64,000 bases of DNA, taken from Acetobacteraceae bacterium. GTDB lineage: Bacteria > Pseudomonadota > Alphaproteobacteria > Acetobacterales > Acetobacteraceae. The position numbers were made by a program, and so were the translations under genes. Positions 63,334 through 64,000 of this stretch are shown here, one piece after another. The notes under the pieces were generated by a model, which worked only from the letters and a program-made list of their open reading frames with translations, was not told the DNA's origin and searched no databases. The DNA is taken from positions 62,001 through 126,000 of the forward strand of contig JAIXWG010000064.1 of assembly GCA_027482245.1 (NCBI GenBank). Direction: 5' to 3'. The first letter of the stretch is position 1; each line of letters opens with the position of its first letter.

Positions 63334-64000
63334 CGCGGAAGCGCATCAGCCGCACCGCGGGGTCACCGAGCCAGGCTGGCAGCAGGCCGAGCAGCCGCAT
63401 GCCCAGCGCCATCGGCCAGGGAAAGCCGAGCCGCGGGACGCCGAGCAGCAGGGCGCGGTGCACCTTGGCCGCCGCCGCCTCCGTCTCCAGCAGGAAGGGC
63501 CGGGCGCCGTGGAAGCGGTCCCCCATGGCACTGCGGAAGAAGCCCGGGGTCACCACCGTCACCCGGATGCCGTGGGCGCGTTCCGCCGCCCTCAGCCCAT
63601 CGCCCCAGACGATCAGCCCCGCCTTGCTGGCGCAATAGGCCGGGAAGTCCGGCAGGCCGCGGAAGCCCGCGATGCTGGCCACCAGCGCCACCTGGCCCGC
63701 CCCCCGCGCCCGCATGCCTGGCAGCAGCGGGGAAACGAGGTTGATGGCGCCGACCAGGTTCACCATCACCTGCCGCGCCGCCGCCGCCCCATCCTCCGGC
63801 GTTCCATCCGGCGCCCGGCCGGCGGAGGTGCCGGCATTGGCGATGACGAGGTCGACGGGCCCGGCGGCCTCGAAAACTGCCAGGGCCGTGGCGACCGCGG
63901 CGGCATCCGTGACGTCGATCGCGACGGCCACCGCCACCGCCCCCGCCGCCCGGCAATCCGCCGCCACGCCCTCCAGCGCCGCCGCGCTGCGCGCCAGCAG
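63299..64000 (-). CDS. Short-chain dehydrogenase/reductase (5' end outside window; RkpH-like)
   Basis: The frame runs in from the right edge, so the N-terminal cofactor loop is missing; at least 234 residues are visible. SDR hallmarks are VDLVIANAGTSAG (NAG), VALVASIAGFRG (catalytic Ser) and FPAYCASKAGLIVWGDGLR (YxxxK), then VVTPGFFRSAM. The C-terminal basic helix region (MALGMRLLGLLPAWLGDPAVRLMRF) may touch the membrane, as in ketosphinganine reductase-like SDRs. It is convergent with the capsule gene and overlaps it. In Sinorhizobium, RkpH is an SDR from the same locus. A role as reductase of the alpha-amino ketone is inference. Confidence 0.87.
   Translation of the reverse strand: MLARSAAALEGVAADCRAAGAVAVAVAIDVTDAAAVATALAVFEAAGPVDLVIANAGTSAGRAPDGTPEDGAAAARQVMVNLVGAINLVSPLLPGMRARGAGQVALVASIAGFRGLPDFPAYCASKAGLIVWGDGLRAAERAHGIRVTVVTPGFFRSAMGDRFHGARPFLLETEAAAAKVHRALLLGVPRLGFPWPMALGMRLLGLLPAWLGDPAVRLMRFRVSPEPAPPRPE

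Overview
The window is very GC-rich, densely coding DNA with start/stop overlaps (ATGA, GTGA, TGATG) in many operons. Gene content (RNase E with a long acidic insert in the S1 domain, quinone-type PyrD, Bug/TctC binding protein, TIGR01459 HAD protein, PrfB without a programmed frameshift) points to an alphaproteobacterium, most likely an Acetobacteraceae member near Roseomonas. I see no rRNA, tRNA, transposase, phage gene or CRISPR array. Taxonomy is inferred from style and content, not from a search.

Region 1 (1-5.85 kb): a molybdenum hydroxylase operon. It holds the end of an FAD subunit, a fused [2Fe-2S]+Mo subunit, a 6-hydroxynicotinate-reductase-like Fe-S protein, a UPF0280 (ApbE-fold) protein and a DUF1185 protein. 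It looks like catabolism of an N-heterocycle. Region 2 (5.9-13.6 kb): N-formylglutamate amidohydrolase-like and transglutaminase-like genes, a peroxiredoxin with a small partner, YqgE, mutL, a BLUF blue-light sensor, an MBL-fold hydrolase and a DUF6454-like secreted protein. Region 3 (13.6-28.7 kb): housekeeping and transport genes (EamA exporter, pyrD, HAD, Bcr/CflA exporter, TctC-type binding protein, aspartoacylase-like, argE, DsbA-like, M48 protease, a GGT-like lipoprotein, an aminotransferase, ispE, a TPR lipoprotein).

Region 4 (28.8-38.5 kb): a small secreted protein made of a duplicated domain, an MHS-family transporter with a perfect FNR/FixK-type box upstream, prpE, an enoyl-CoA hydratase and an acyl-CoA ligase (short-chain acyl metabolism), then a 21-codon ORF with a 15-nt anti-SD-complementary leader in front of an MFS gene. 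Region 5 (38.5-49.2 kb): a phosphatase, a class II aldolase, prfB, PBP1A, a cell-wall amidase and rne. A hairpin-rich gap lies between the PBP1A and amidase genes, and an ~880-nt gap lies before rne.

Region 6 (49.3-64 kb): a 2-hydroxyacid dehydrogenase, a family-4 glycosyltransferase, then a fully reducing type I PKS, an alpha-oxoamine synthase, a GNAT-like N-acyltransferase, a KpsS/LipB-like capsule protein and, convergently, an SDR. This resembles the rhizobial rkpA/G/H/I/J capsule region. Read together the enzymes match the logic of ceramide synthesis: chain assembly, decarboxylative condensation with an amino acid, keto-reduction and N-acylation. My main hypothesis is a polyketide-derived sphingoid or ceramide-like lipid that serves as carrier or anchor for a capsule.
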